Of a stretch of 64,000 bases of DNA, positions 9,772 to 19,594 are shown in pieces. The position numbers and the translations under genes are program-made. Numbering within the stretch: the stretch's first letter is position 1; each line of letters begins with the position of its first letter. This DNA comes from CAWBRT01 sp963814745. Its GTDB lineage: Bacteria > Acidobacteriota > Terriglobia > Terriglobales > Acidobacteriaceae. Below the pieces are notes generated by a model. That model saw only the letters and a program-made list of their open reading frames with translations. It did not search any database and was not told the origin of the DNA. The stretch covers positions 124,001 to 188,000 of the forward strand of contig CAWFEA010000029.1 in assembly GCA_963814745.1 (NCBI GenBank), given 5' to 3'.

Positions 9772-10157
9772 GCCTTCGCTCCATTCTTATCTGGACGGCC
9801 GGGAAGGGAAGCGAGTCCGGTGCGTTTCGCGGTTTTTTCCAGTTGATCGATTTCGGCGAGTACGGCGGCGGCTTCCTCCTCCATCGAGGTGCGCAGGTTC
9901 TCGAAATCCGCGTCGCCAAGCTTGCCTGCTTTGTATTCGAAGCTGAGGTCGCGGAGGTTCTCGTAGATCACTTCCTTGCGTTCGTAAAGGTAGGCCAGGC
10001 GGGTCTTTTCCTCGCCACGTTCGACGCGCACGGGCGCGAAAACGTAGAAGACCAGCAGCAGGGTAAACGCGATGCAGCCAAAAAAGACGATCATCGACTC
10101 CGTCGCATCGCTCGTTCCGGGCTGCGCCGCAGCTTCGAAAAACATGGCTGAGATCAA
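9768..10157 (-). CDS. ccmI: CcmI-like membrane protein of cytochrome c maturation
   Basis: The 129-residue product has one transmembrane helix (SMIVFFGCIAFTLLLVFYVFAP) followed by a cytoplasmic or periplasmic coiled-coil segment rich in Glu and Leu (YLYERKEVIYENLRDLSFEYKAGKLGDADFENLRTS, shown here in pieces only). This pattern matches the short CcmI-like proteins found beside ccmH in non-proteobacterial systems. It overlaps ccmH upstream and the carboxypeptidase-regulatory-like gene downstream, both by four bases, which indicates translational coupling. The symbol is given by position and layout; the TPR region of proteobacterial CcmI is absent. Confidence 0.65.
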   Translation of the reverse strand: MISAMFFEAAAQPGTSDATESMIVFFGCIAFTLLLVFYVFAPVRVERGEEKTRLAYLYERKEVIYENLRDLSFEYKAGKLGDADFENLRTSMEEEAAAVLAEIDQLEKTAKRTGLASLPGRPDKNGAKA

Positions 10158-10690
10158 AATTCCGTCTCCTTACGGGCACGTTCGCGGAAGGCGTCAAACT
10201 GCTCGGGCGTCAGGTTGCCGTGAGCGACCGCCGGCGCCGGGCGCGACTTCCAGGCCCGCACCAGGGCCACGACGCCCGCCACGCCAAGGGTGAAGATTAC
10301 GAAGGGCATGATCCAGGCAACGCGGTTGAAGCCGGTCGTCGTCGGCGCCGCCAGCACCGCGTTGCCGTACTTCTGAACAAAACCTTGCAGCACCAGGTTG
10401 TCGCTGTCGCCGCGTTCGAGGGCGGCCATAAGCTCCTGGCGCATGCGGTCGGAATAAGTGCAGCCGACGTGATTGCACTCCAGCAACACCTGGTTGCAGC
10501 CGCACATGCACATGAGCGCGTGCCCCAGGCGATTGAAACGCGCATCGGTATCGCCTGCGCCCATCGTCGCTGCGATGGCCACGAATAGCGTGGAGGCGAG
10601 GATCACTCTCCGCGCCGCCGGGCGAATCCATGCCGCCCGGCAAAGCCTGGGGCTGCTATACGCGCGCTCGTTCGTGGTCGGCATCTTCAT
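10154..10690 (-). CDS. ccmH: CcmH-type thioredox protein of cytochrome c maturation
   Basis: The 178-residue protein has an N-terminal membrane signal, then a short helical domain with the Cys motif LMCMCGCNQVLLECNHVGC (C61, C63 and C65), and a C-terminal membrane helix (AWIMPFVIFTLGVAGVVALV). CcmH reduces the apocytochrome CXXCH thiols on the periplasmic side before haem attachment. The classical motif is LRCxxCQ; here it is CMCGCNQ, so the spacing of the reactive cysteines differs from the proteobacterial type. It starts directly after the ccmF stop (TAA then ATG) with GGAGA upstream, which indicates coupling. Confidence 0.88.
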   Translation of the reverse strand: MKMPTTNERAYSSPRLCRAAWIRPAARRVILASTLFVAIAATMGAGDTDARFNRLGHALMCMCGCNQVLLECNHVGCTYSDRMRQELMAALERGDSDNLVLQGFVQKYGNAVLAAPTTTGFNRVAWIMPFVIFTLGVAGVVALVRAWKSRPAPAVAHGNLTPEQFDAFRERARKETEF

Positions 10691-12730
10691 TTAATCTCCG
10701 GCTCCCACTGACTCACCCGTGCCGGCGACTTCGGCCAAGGCGCGCTCACGCTCCGGTGCAGTGGCAGCCATCTTCGCGGCCTTGCTGCTCGGGAAGAGCG
10801 CAATGATGGTTCCAAGCAGCAGGATGTGGGCTCCCGACCAGATCCAGGACACAAGCGGGTTCAGGTGTGCCTTGATGATCGGACGGTGCGTATCCGGATT
10901 CTGACCGGCATAGACAAGGTACAGGTCTTCGCGGGCGGTCGAGTAATTGGCAACGATGGTCGAGGTTTGCTCGCTCGCTTTGTAGAAACGGCGTTCGGGA
11001 TACATTGTCCTGATCTGTTTGCCGTTCTTCTGCACGTCGAGGATCGCCCACTCGCTGCTGTAGTTAGGTTTGTCGTCCTGGGTATAAGAGCGGCAGACAA
11101 GGGTGTAAGGTCCGATGCTCATGCGGTCGCCGTAGCCCAGCTCCTGCTCCTTATCCTGGTTAAACGCTGCTCCGGCGAATCCTACAATCACGATGACCAC
11201 GCCGAGATGCACCACGTAACCGCCGTAGCGGCGCGTGTTGCGGCGCGTGAGCTGCACCATTCCGGCGAGAATGTTCGACCCGCTCTTGCGGGCAATGACC
11301 CGGCCGCCGCGCCAGAACTCGCTGCAAATCGTGGCGGCGACGAGCACGGAGAGCGAGATTGCCATCAGCGAATAGAAATAAGCAATGTCTTGCCACGGGC
11401 GCATCCCGCCCACGATCAACGCGGCAGCCGTGGCCATGGCAAGAATGGTCGGAATCAGGAAATTCTTTTTCAGGCTTTCCAGCGACGTTTTACGCCAGGC
11501 CAGCAGCGGCCCGATTCCGGTGAGCACCAGCAGAACCATGGCGATGGGAACGTTGACCTTGTTGAAGAACGGCGGCCCGACCGTGACTTTCGTGCCCTGA
11601 ACCCATTCCGACAGGACCGGGAACAAGGTGCCCCACAGCACGGTGAAGCAGGAGACCAGCAGCAGCACGTTATTGAACAGGAAACTGGATTCGCGCGAGA
11701 CCAGCGATTCCAGTTGGTGCTCGCTCGCCAGGTGCGAACGGTTGCGCACGAAGAAAAACATGCACACGCCGAAGGTGAGCGCAAGGAAAGCCACGAACCA
11801 CGGGCCAATTCCCGATTGCGCGAAGGCATGCACCGAGCTGACCACTCCGGAGCGGGTCAGGAAAGTGCCGAATATCGAAAGCAGGAAGGTGGCGAAAATC
11901 AACCACATGTTCCAGACCTTCATCATGCCGCGCTTCTCCTGCATCATCACCGAATGGAGAAACGCCGTGCCGGTGAGCCAGGGAAGAATGGAAGCGTTCT
12001 CCACCGGGTCCCATCCCCAATATCCGCCCCAGCCGAGCACCGCGTAGGCCCAGTGCGCGCCCAGAAAAATTCCGCAGGTCAGGAACGCCCAACCCACCAT
12101 CGTCCAGCGGCGGGTGATGTGAATCCATTTCTCGCCGGGATACTTCATAATCAGCGCCGCCAGCGCGAAGGCAAACGGCACGGTCATGCCGACGTAGCCG
12201 AGATACAGCATGGGCGGATGGATCACCATCTCCGGATACTGCAACAATGGATTGAGCCCGTTGCCGTCCGGAGGAATGGTGCCCGCCACCAGGGCAAAGG
12301 GGTGGGCGGCAAAGTTCACCAGCAGCAGGAAGAAAATCTGAACCGCCGCAATAATGATGGAAGCGTGCGCCACCAGGCGGGTGTCCACCTTGTGGCGAAG
12401 ACGCAAAACCAGCCCGTAGCTGGACAGCAGCCAGCACCAGAACAGCAAGGAGCCTTCCTGGCCCGACCAGAGCGCGGCGAATTTGTACTGCACGGGGAGA
12501 TCGCGATTGCTGTGATGAAGGATGTAAGCCAGCGAGAAGTCATCGCGGAACGCCGCAAACACCAAGGCAAGGGAAGCGGCGGTGACCGCCATGAAAACGG
12601 CAATTCCGGCGCGGCGGGCAGTTTCGCCGAGTCGTTCATCGCCACGAAAGACAGCGATAATTCCGGCGGCAAAGGTATAGACGCTCAAGGCCAGCGCCAA
12701 CAACAAACAATAGCTTCCGATTTGGGGCAT
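10691..12730 (-). CDS. ccmF: CcmF haem lyase subunit of cytochrome c maturation
   Basis: The 679-residue, strongly hydrophobic protein carries the tryptophan-rich haem-handling motif WGGYWGWDPVENASILPWL and the preceding segments FLLLVNFAAHPFAL and YPEMVIHPPMLYLGYVG with conserved histidines, all typical of CcmF. It forms the core of the system I cytochrome c synthetase in the inner membrane and attaches haem to CXXCH motifs. Length fits the family. A long antisense frame covers nearly the whole gene but is a shadow. It is the first gene of the block ccmF-ccmH-ccmI-like; ccmABCE and ccmG are not in the window. Confidence 0.95.
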   Translation of the reverse strand: MPQIGSYCLLLALALSVYTFAAGIIAVFRGDERLGETARRAGIAVFMAVTAASLALVFAAFRDDFSLAYILHHSNRDLPVQYKFAALWSGQEGSLLFWCWLLSSYGLVLRLRHKVDTRLVAHASIIIAAVQIFFLLLVNFAAHPFALVAGTIPPDGNGLNPLLQYPEMVIHPPMLYLGYVGMTVPFAFALAALIMKYPGEKWIHITRRWTMVGWAFLTCGIFLGAHWAYAVLGWGGYWGWDPVENASILPWLTGTAFLHSVMMQEKRGMMKVWNMWLIFATFLLSIFGTFLTRSGVVSSVHAFAQSGIGPWFVAFLALTFGVCMFFFVRNRSHLASEHQLESLVSRESSFLFNNVLLLVSCFTVLWGTLFPVLSEWVQGTKVTVGPPFFNKVNVPIAMVLLVLTGIGPLLAWRKTSLESLKKNFLIPTILAMATAAALIVGGMRPWQDIAYFYSLMAISLSVLVAATICSEFWRGGRVIARKSGSNILAGMVQLTRRNTRRYGGYVVHLGVVIVIVGFAGAAFNQDKEQELGYGDRMSIGPYTLVCRSYTQDDKPNYSSEWAILDVQKNGKQIRTMYPERRFYKASEQTSTIVANYSTAREDLYLVYAGQNPDTHRPIIKAHLNPLVSWIWSGAHILLLGTIIALFPSSKAAKMAATAPERERALAEVAGTGESVGAGD

Positions 12731-13134
12731 GAGAACGGGACGGCAAACCGCTGCCGTAATAGTTGTATTGTTTCAGAAAGTGCAAGCTAGAGCAACCGCT
12801 CCCGATTATTAATCAACGAAAGTCGCTTGCGACCGCGTTTGGAACCGATTTGGCACGGTTCCGTTTCGAGAGCCGCATGCCATTTAAGCCCGCTTAAGCC
12901 GGCGGAAAGGCTTTAGAAAGGGTGTACTCGGCGCTATTCTCAATCCGCTAAGCGCTGGTGAATTCCCGATTGCAAGGAATAGCCGGGGTAAGGTCTCCTG
13001 ATAAGGCTCGCCATTAGGCGGGCCATTTTTCTGATCAAGACAAAATTGCACAGGTCAGAGGCGGCGGCAAGGCCGAAGCCAAAGTTTGATTTAGCTTTGA
13101 CGGTGGCCCCAACGAAACGACTTACACGATTTTC
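12731..13134. other. gene-free stretch with hairpins, possible small RNA on the plus strand
   Basis: No coding region is supported. The sequence holds a perfect 7 bp inverted repeat at 12841-12862 (GGAACCG and CGGTTCC), several shorter pairings (for example GCGCT and AGCGC near 12930-12955) and ends on the plus strand with a strong terminator at 13005-13030. No plus-strand gene precedes that terminator. I tried to match it to common riboswitches, 6S RNA, tmRNA, RNase P RNA and SRP RNA and did not succeed. Confidence 0.35.
13005..13030 (+). terminator. rho-independent terminator
   Basis: GGCTCGCC and GGCGGGCC form an 8 bp stem (one G-U pair) with an ATTA loop, followed by ATTTTT. The orientation of the T-run shows it serves plus-strand transcription, although no plus-strand gene lies upstream within this gap. 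Confidence 0.75.
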
Positions 13135-13515
13135 TCAGGCGGCACGGAATTGACTGCTGGCCAATGCGATGAGGTCGGGCGGCGGAATCGGTTTTTGGCG
13201 CACGATCACGTTTAGTCCCTCGTACTCCGGCGCGAGGTCGAGCATGCCGCTGATGATAACGATCGGGATAAGAGGAAGAAACGAGCGCACCTGGCGAACC
13301 ACGTCAACTCCCGTGGTTCCGGTGAGAAAGTGGTCGCTGATGATAAGGCCAAACTGGAGGGGTGCCGAACGCAGCAGAACTACCGCGCTTTCCGCGCTGT
13401 TAGCGAAAGCAACGTCGAAGCCGGAAGCGCGCAAGATAGCTCCTCGCACCCCCAGTTGCGTGGCATTATCATCGATCAGAAGTATTTGCTTCAATTCGAT
13501 CGCTCGAAGTGGCAC
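13135..13515 (-). CDS. single-domain response regulator (CheY-like)
   Basis: The 126-residue protein is a stand-alone receiver: acidic pair in ILLIDDNATQLG, probable phosphoacceptor Asp in GLIISDHFLTG, the conserved Ser/Thr region PIVIISGM and Lys in RQKPIPP. It has no output domain, so it may act by protein-protein contact or phosphate relay in the cytoplasm. No kinase is nearby. The next gene on the same strand (DUF2934) begins upstream with about 22 bp between them, so they may be co-transcribed. Confidence 0.88.
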   Translation of the reverse strand: MPLRAIELKQILLIDDNATQLGVRGAILRASGFDVAFANSAESAVVLLRSAPLQFGLIISDHFLTGTTGVDVVRQVRSFLPLIPIVIISGMLDLAPEYEGLNVIVRQKPIPPPDLIALASSQFRAA

Positions 13516-13537
13516 CTACGATACCAGAAGCGCATGC

Positions 13538-13780
13538 TCATGAGACATGGCGGCCGTGCACTTCAGCCTCAGCCTGAAACCAATCCTGCTCTGGGTTCCC
13601 CCAGAATCCACCGCGCTGCAAGAACAGCTCGTAAGCGCGCTGGCGAATCTGTTCCTCCGTGACCGGCGCAAACGAAGTCTCTTCTTGGCGCACGTCGGGC
13701 GATTGGGCTACGGCAGCCTTCTTGGTACGGGAATTCTTTTTCACAGCAGACGAATCGGATGTCTTTTTGGCTCGTGGCAT
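13538..13780 (-). CDS. DUF2934 protein with basic N-terminal tail
   Basis: The 80-residue product starts at ATG 13780, with AGGAG about 11 bases upstream, and consists of a Lys/Arg/Ser-rich N-terminus (PRAKKTSDSSAVKKNSRTKK) followed by a DUF2934-like helical segment (EEQIRQRAYELFLQRGG, then EQDWFQAEAEV). This small domain is frequent in acidobacteria and some proteobacteria and has no known function. The frame is open further upstream but the region before 13780 has no similarity. The basic tail could bind nucleic acid; that is speculation. Confidence 0.8.
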   Translation of the reverse strand: MPRAKKTSDSSAVKKNSRTKKAAVAQSPDVRQEETSFAPVTEEQIRQRAYELFLQRGGFWGNPEQDWFQAEAEVHGRHVS

Positions 13781-14055
13781 AAGAAAACAAACTCCTTCTA
13801 TCAGAATTGTGCCCTGGCCAGGGTAACTACTTCTATTTATAAATATAAACGGTTCGCCGGGATTTTGGTATATGGCGAGTAAAAAAGATGGAACTTGAAT
13901 TGATATAGTTAACCCTCGAAAGTAGAGCAACAGAGTGATTGCATGGCGCAAGTGCGCTGCCTTTCTTCAGCTTAGCCGGGACCGAGCGAAGTGGTCTGCG
14001 GCGCTTTCCACGCGTAGTTGAGGGCAAACAGGCGGCAGGGCTGAGGAGTGAAATT

Positions 14056-16345
14056 TCAGAATTCCTTGTGCAAGCGGAAGTCAAAGCCGAATCCACCGTT
14101 TTGATCGCGCACGCCGCTGAAGGACCAGCGCGGCGAAAAATGATACTCCACCTGGATAATTTGATTCTGGGTTGGGGTAACGTCGGTGGCGAAGGTGACG
14201 AACAGGTTGCTGGTGACCCGTTGCTGCACGGTAATGTGGGCGCCTGGATTCTGCTGCGTTCCGTTTCCCGTGCCGCTCAATACCGGGTCAATGGACAGGC
14301 GCGAGATTCCGGCGATATTTTGTATCCGGCTGGTAAGTTGGCTGCTGACGCCGGAGGCAAGCACCGACTCTGCCCCGAGATTTCCGGGCGTGGGATTGGC
14401 GCCGGCGGCTTCGGTGGTCTGTCCGAAGGCCGGCAGGTTGATGATGTCAGCCGGCGGAAGCGACGGGTCGGATGAGTAGCTCGTGCGCAGCCGCTCCAGT
14501 GGGCCCTGCAGAGCCGCTTGTTCGCTAAAGTGAGCACGCCATTGGCGTGTCGCAAACCTAAGGGCAGGTTGGCCGGCATCAGTCCCGCATCGACGATGCG
14601 GATTTGACCGTGCAGGTTCGGATTCGAACGGTCGCCCTCTGAACGGATGTCGAACTGAAGCTGGCCGTGGCTGTCGAGATCGGGCTCGAGAATCTGCAAC
14701 AGCCGCAGGTCCATGCCGCCAGTCAGATTGAGCGAAGCCGGCGCACCGCCGGCCAGAGGCACACGTCCTTCGAAGCGCAGATCAGTGCCCGTGCCGGTGA
14801 TCTGAAACGGCCGAAGCGTGATTGCGCCGTCCGCGTAATCGGCGCGAACGGGAGCGGCGGCGGCAAGCGTGATCTTCTCGTAGCTGACCTGGAACACGGG
14901 AATGTCGAGGTGTGCTTCGAGGTGCTGCCGGTCCTTGAGCGGTCCACGCAGGCTGATGTGTAATTCCGTGTGGCCGTTTATCTCTGCGGCCTGCTCGGGC
15001 AGGTAAACGGCTAACAGGGGCTGCAGCGGAATGTCCTCTGTGTCGAGCTGCGCGACCGCGTAGTAATTGTCTTTCAGCGCGACCTTGCCCTGGGCGCGAA
15101 TAGAAGTGCCTGCCGCCCGTGACCCGAGGGTGAATTGCGCCTCATGATTGGCGGCCGAGGCGTCAAGCTTCAGGTCGCGAATGGCCTCTCCCTGCACCTG
15201 CAACTCCTGCGAACTGGCGCTGGCTTGCAGTTCGGGGTTTTGCAGGGTTCCATGCCCGCTGGCCGAAATGCTGAGTTGCCCCGAGACTTTCAATTTTCGT
15301 GCGCGCAGTGTCCGCACCTGATCGAGCAAGAGACGCGGTGCGTCGAGCGTGAATTGATAGCCCCGCTGCCTGGGATAGTAGGTAAGTTTGGCATCGGCGG
15401 CTCCGGCCGGCGCGCGCAACGACACGGTTGCGCTGAGGGTTTCGCCGCTGCCTTCAAACTGCGCACTGAGCGACTGAATCGGCTCGCCCGCAACCGATGC
15501 CCGCGTCAGTGATAACTTGCCATTTCCAATCGGACTCGCCTCGGAACCTTGCACCGCGAGATCGGCATTCAAGGTTCTCGTGACCACAGTCTGTACGCCT
15601 GCGATATGGGCCAGATCCGCGACCGACAGTTGCGAGGCGTGCGCGGAAATCGTAAGCGAATTGTCTGGAGCATAGGACCAGCCATGCAATGCCGCGCGCA
15701 GATCGCAGGTGAGCTTGCCGCCGGACACAGGGTTGACTTCAACGTTTTCCAGATTGACTTGGCTGGGGCTGGCGTTGACCGCACCGCGCAGCAAACGGAA
15801 TTGACTGCCTTTAACGCGGAAGTCGCGAGCCGCGAACTGCCCGCTCACTTCAGGGTGCTGAAGAGCGCCGCGAAGGTTGCCGGCAAACGAAGCCGTCCCG
15901 TGGAGACCCAGCGGTCGAGGATGCTCTCCGGGAGGAACGGTGCGAAAAATGCCCGCCAGTGTTTCCACTTCCGGCAGCGCATGAGCTTGAAGCTCGACCT
16001 GGAGATTGGAGCGGGCGCCGATCACGCCGTCGAGGGTGAGAGTGGTTTGCGGAGTACGCAACGAACTCTGTTTCAGGGATAACTGTTGTGCCTTCGCCGC
16101 ATATACCAGGCTGATGGCATTGGGTTGGCGGTTGAGTTCAGTCGTAACCTGAACATCGAAGTAGCCCTTCGACTGGAAATAAGATGTCAGGTTGCGCTGG
16201 CCCTCGTCGGTCAACTCACTATTGATCGTTTTCTCCTGATAGATCGGGATCAGCTTCTTCCGCGTCCAACTGTGGGGGTGAGCGCCCGTGATGGTTACGT
16301 TCGTCTCGGGATCGGGCACGACCTGGAAAGTAACATCCGCAAGGT
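14056..16345 (-). pseudogene. tamB: remnant of tamA (last POTRA) joined to tamB, with internal losses
   Basis: Reading down the minus strand from the IS edge near 16345, the first ~90 codons continue the POTRA series of the upstream fragment (NLADVTFQVVPDPETNVTITGAH, YFQSKGYFDVQVTTEL). Near 16105 the same frame changes, without a stop, into AsmA/TamB-type beta repeats (SLRTPQTTLTLDGVIGARS, GLHGTASFAGNLRG and so on) for roughly 500 codons. Near 14530 the frame breaks; the last 155 or so codons in another frame are a TamB C-terminal domain (RTSYSSDPSLP, then VTPTQNQIIQVEYHFSPRW to the end at 14056). The TamA barrel, the TamB N-terminus and a large middle part of TamB are missing. TamA-TamB bridges inner and outer membrane for envelope assembly; this copy cannot work. 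Confidence 0.75.
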
Positions 16346-16614
16346 TAGAGCGTGTTTCAAAAATAGTGCTTTGAAGGGGCTTGGCTTTAGCCATGCCGTC
16401 CAGAGCCGGGAAAAATGTGGGCTTCAGTGTGTGCGTGAGAACCCGGACACCATGCCTGTTTAACTCCTTGTCTGGCAGCCCGGTTCTTTCTGAGGTTCCG
16501 CTGCCCTCGTGGGGCGCCGCTTACCCGCTAACCAGAGACCGCGTGCCAGGGATCGCTCACCGGGCACGAGAAAGGGCAATCAATAAATGTGATGGCGGCG
16601 AAAACGTATTGTGT

Positions 16615-17742
16615 TTAAGCCTGCCGCAGGGCGTGCAACCGGGTCACGTTGTAGGCCAGGGCCGCCAGCCCGAACTCGCATCCCGCCTTGCCCAGACCGC
16701 GCGTCCGGAACTGCCGCATCCCACGCTGCTGCTTGAGCACTCCGAACACCGCTTCCACCACCGCCTTGCGCCGCGCATACATCGCCCGTCCGGCGGGGCT
16801 GCGCAACTTCTGCCGCAGCCGCCGCTGGACCGCCTGTCGCGGCCGATCCCGCCGCCGACAACCCCGTCCCGTGTTCAACTCGCACGCCAGATTCGAATCG
16901 GGCACGTACCCCTCGATCCCCTGCCGCTCTAACTCGCTGACGTTCTCCACCGAGAAGAAACCACTATCCGCCAGTACCGCCGTCGGCGCCCTGCCGCACT
17001 GCTGCTCGACCGCGGCCACCATCGGCAGCAACGACCGATTGTCCGTCGCGTTCTGCGTCACTCGCGCCGCCACCATCAGATGATCGTCGCTCACCGCTAC
17101 CTCCGCCGTGTACCCCAACTCGTAGCCACCGCGCGGCCGCAGAAAACGCGCTTGCTCATCGGTCCGCGACCGCTTCTTCAACCCGCTTTTGCGCAGCTCC
17201 TCCAGCCGCCGCTCCGCCTTTTCCAGCGCCACCCTCAGCCCGCTCGGCTCCGCGTCGTCCCCATCGCACGCCTGCTGCCAGCGCCGCACCTGCCGCCGCA
17301 GCTTGGCCCGCTCGTTCCGCAACTTCGGCTCCGTATCCACCCGCTCCCGGCAGGCGTTGGCCTTGATCCGCGTGGCGTCGATCGCCACCCGTCCCAGCTT
17401 GCCCCAGCCCAACTGCCGCGCCATCTCCAACACCTGGGTGAAGGCATCGTTGATCGCCCCCGCGTGCCGTCGCCGAAACCCGCTCAACGCCCAGTTATCC
17501 ACCCGCGCCCTACCCGCCAAGTAACGCAACGCCAGATCCTCCACCATCCGCTGCTCCAGCCGCCGCGCACTGGTCAGCCCCACCGCGTAGGCGTACAGCC
17601 ACACGCTCAGCATCAGCTCCGGCGCATACAGCTCTCCACCTTCCAGGCTGTAGGCCTGCTCAAATCGGCTCAGCTCCAGCCGACTTACCACCTGGCGGAT
17701 GAAAAAACTAAAGATGATCCGCTCCCAACTCATCCTGCACAC
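16615..17742 (-). CDS. IS1182-family transposase
   Basis: The 375-residue protein has an N-terminal DUF772-like helical domain (FEQAYSLEGGELYAPELM, SARRLEQRMVEDLALRYLAG) and a DDE catalytic core: Asp in GRVAIDATRIKANA, Asp in AVLADSGFFSVENV and Glu in KAVVEAVFGVLKQQRGMRQF. A charged insertion between the first and second Asp (RRLEELRKSGLKKRSRTDEQ) is usual in this group. The frame is intact, so the element may be active or only recently silenced. Its product would act on the terminal repeats listed for the element. Confidence 0.88.
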   Translation of the reverse strand: MCRMSWERIIFSFFIRQVVSRLELSRFEQAYSLEGGELYAPELMLSVWLYAYAVGLTSARRLEQRMVEDLALRYLAGRARVDNWALSGFRRRHAGAINDAFTQVLEMARQLGWGKLGRVAIDATRIKANACRERVDTEPKLRNERAKLRRQVRRWQQACDGDDAEPSGLRVALEKAERRLEELRKSGLKKRSRTDEQARFLRPRGGYELGYTAEVAVSDDHLMVAARVTQNATDNRSLLPMVAAVEQQCGRAPTAVLADSGFFSVENVSELERQGIEGYVPDSNLACELNTGRGCRRRDRPRQAVQRRLRQKLRSPAGRAMYARRKAVVEAVFGVLKQQRGMRQFRTRGLGKAGCEFGLAALAYNVTRLHALRQA

Positions 17743-17854
17743 TCGGAGGTATCAAGTACGCTTGCTCGGGACTGTAAGGCAGAAATCGTGACATATCTCT
17801 TTGTGCCCCATCTGCCCTGTGAAAAACAAGTCAGTTCTCACGCACACACTAAAG

Positions 17855-19538
17855 CCCGCTTTATGCATGAAGGGTTTCATAGGTGGTTTTCGGAGGGACG
17901 AAGTTGCGGTGATGGCGTGGATGGCAGCGTGAAGCGTCCAGTGCGGCGGGCTGTGTGGATCACTTGTGTGTCTGAACTGGGCCGCTTAGAGCTTTTCGGC
18001 GCAGTGATTCCCTAACTGCCCTCCGCGTAACTCCGAAAATATGTTTCGGAGCGGAAAGCGGCGCGCTATCCCGGCGAGGCGCCGAGCGCCAGCGCCACTT
18101 GCCGGAAGGTAGGCAGGAACGGGAACGACGCGGGCAGGTGCACGACCACGCGGCGCACCGAGACCACCACGCGGGCGCCTAGCTTCAGCAGGCGTTCGCG
18201 CAGCGTCCAGACCTGAGCTCGCGCGCAGTTGGTGTGTGCGGCGCGCAGGCGCAACTCCTGCATCAGCACGTAAGCGGCGGCGGTCAGCAGCACGCGGAAC
18301 TGGTTGGCCCAGAAGTCGCTGCAACTGGTGCGGTCGATCTGAAGATCGTGCAGTTCCTTGATCCGGTTCTCAATCTCGCCACGCTGGCAGTAGACCTGTT
18401 CGTAAAGCCACTGCGGACTTTGCTTCATGTTGGTGATGACGAAGCGCGGGTTGTCTTTCGGCTCCTTGCCCTCGGCGCGAACCACCTCGGCCTTGATGAT
18501 GATGCGGCGTTGTCGCGGCCACGTTCGGGCCGCGTAGTTGGCTTCGCCGTAGACGTGCTCGGTTTCTCCGCTGCGCCGGGAGAGCTTGCGGGCTTGCCGC
18601 ATGGCCTGGCTTGGCCTTGCGCTTCAACACCGCATTGTTGGCCATCGCCACGACATACTCAAGGTTGGGTTCGGCATCCAGAAAGTCGAGCAGGTCGGGA
18701 TGCGCAAAGCCGCCATCGAGGCGAACCCGGATGCGCGCCCCCGGGAAGAAAGTGGCGGATCAGCAGAGCAGGCGGCGCAGAATCCCCACCGCGCCCACCG
18801 CCGCGGTCACGTTGCCGGGACGCAGCACGGCGGCGCACAGATACTGCTCGGCTTCGTCGTTGAAGCTGACAAAACCCATCACCGGCAGGTAGCACCAGCT
18901 GTCGTAGTGTCCGTTGAAGAACGATAACTGCTGCGCGCCGTGGGTGGGATCGTCGGTCGGATCAAGGTCGATGGTGACGCGGCGGGCGCGTCCGCGCAGC
19001 CGCTGGGCATGGCGCTCGATCACGCTGGCGGCCAGCGCCTCGCCCAGACGATAGAGTTGCTTCGGGCCGACGGCGTTCTCAAAGCGCGACAGCGTCGGCT
19101 GCGAAGCCAGATCGCGTCCCGCGACCGGATCGCGGTCGAGCAGCATCTTGTGAATGGGATCGGCGGCCAGGCGGGCCGAGTCGTTGGCGTCCGGATAGCC
19201 GCAGGCAATCGAGAACACGCGCTGCGCCAGCAACTCGCGCAAGGATGATCGACCTTGCCTGCTTGCCGCTCGTCGCGCAGACATCCAGCCAGATCGTCGA
19301 TCAATCGGTAGCGGCGATCCGCCGCCTTCAGCAGGATGGCTCCGCCATCGGAACTGCCCAGTCGTTGATCGAACTGCAATACGGCGGGCTTGGCAAAAAT
19401 CTCAGGGAACAACAAACACTGTGTCGTGCTATCGTCGATCACGCGGAAGCCTCGTCTTGTTGCTTCAAACGCTGTCTTGACAACATGTTTGTAGCACAAC
19501 AGGCTTCTCGCGCCTCCAAACTTCAAGAATTATCAGGG
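17855..19538 (-). mobile_element. IS1380-family element, copy A (decayed)
   Basis: Ends are CCCGCTTTATGCATGAA on the left and, on the complement, CCCTGATAATTCTTGAA on the right (11 of 17 match), and the 6 bp CTAAAG is repeated directly outside both (17849-17854 and 19539-19544), as expected for a target duplication. Length is 1684 bp, the same as copy B at 24694-26377. It sits inside the IS1182-like element. Confidence 0.8.
18066..19442 (-). pseudogene. IS1380-family transposase, several frameshifts
   Basis: Comparison with copy B (24789) shows the same protein broken by at least four indels: one base lost near 19243, one lost and one gained in the region 18735-18770, and one gained near 18600, where the sequence corresponding to KPAMRQARK changes frame. 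Start is the GTG equivalent at 19442 (VIDDSTTQCLLF). The C-terminal end here (VVVHLPASFPFLPTF, then ALGASPG and stop) is probably the original one, whereas copy B has a shifted tail. The DDE-type transposase is not functional as read. Confidence 0.8.
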
Positions 19539-19594
19539 CTAAAGCCCCCGAGGGAATTGACCCCGTTTTCTGCAATAGGTTTATGAAACAAGCT

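Noticed and set aside
10826..12790. 654-codon plus-strand open frame opposite ccmF
   Set aside because: It is the mirror of the well supported ccmF gene, rich in His, Arg and Gly, with no family motif; high-GC coding DNA often gives such shadows.
12840..13030. Possible riboswitch or 6S RNA
   Set aside because: I could not match conserved cores of cobalamin, TPP, SAM, c-di-GMP or glycine riboswitches or of 6S RNA, and no gene follows on that strand; kept only as a candidate small RNA.
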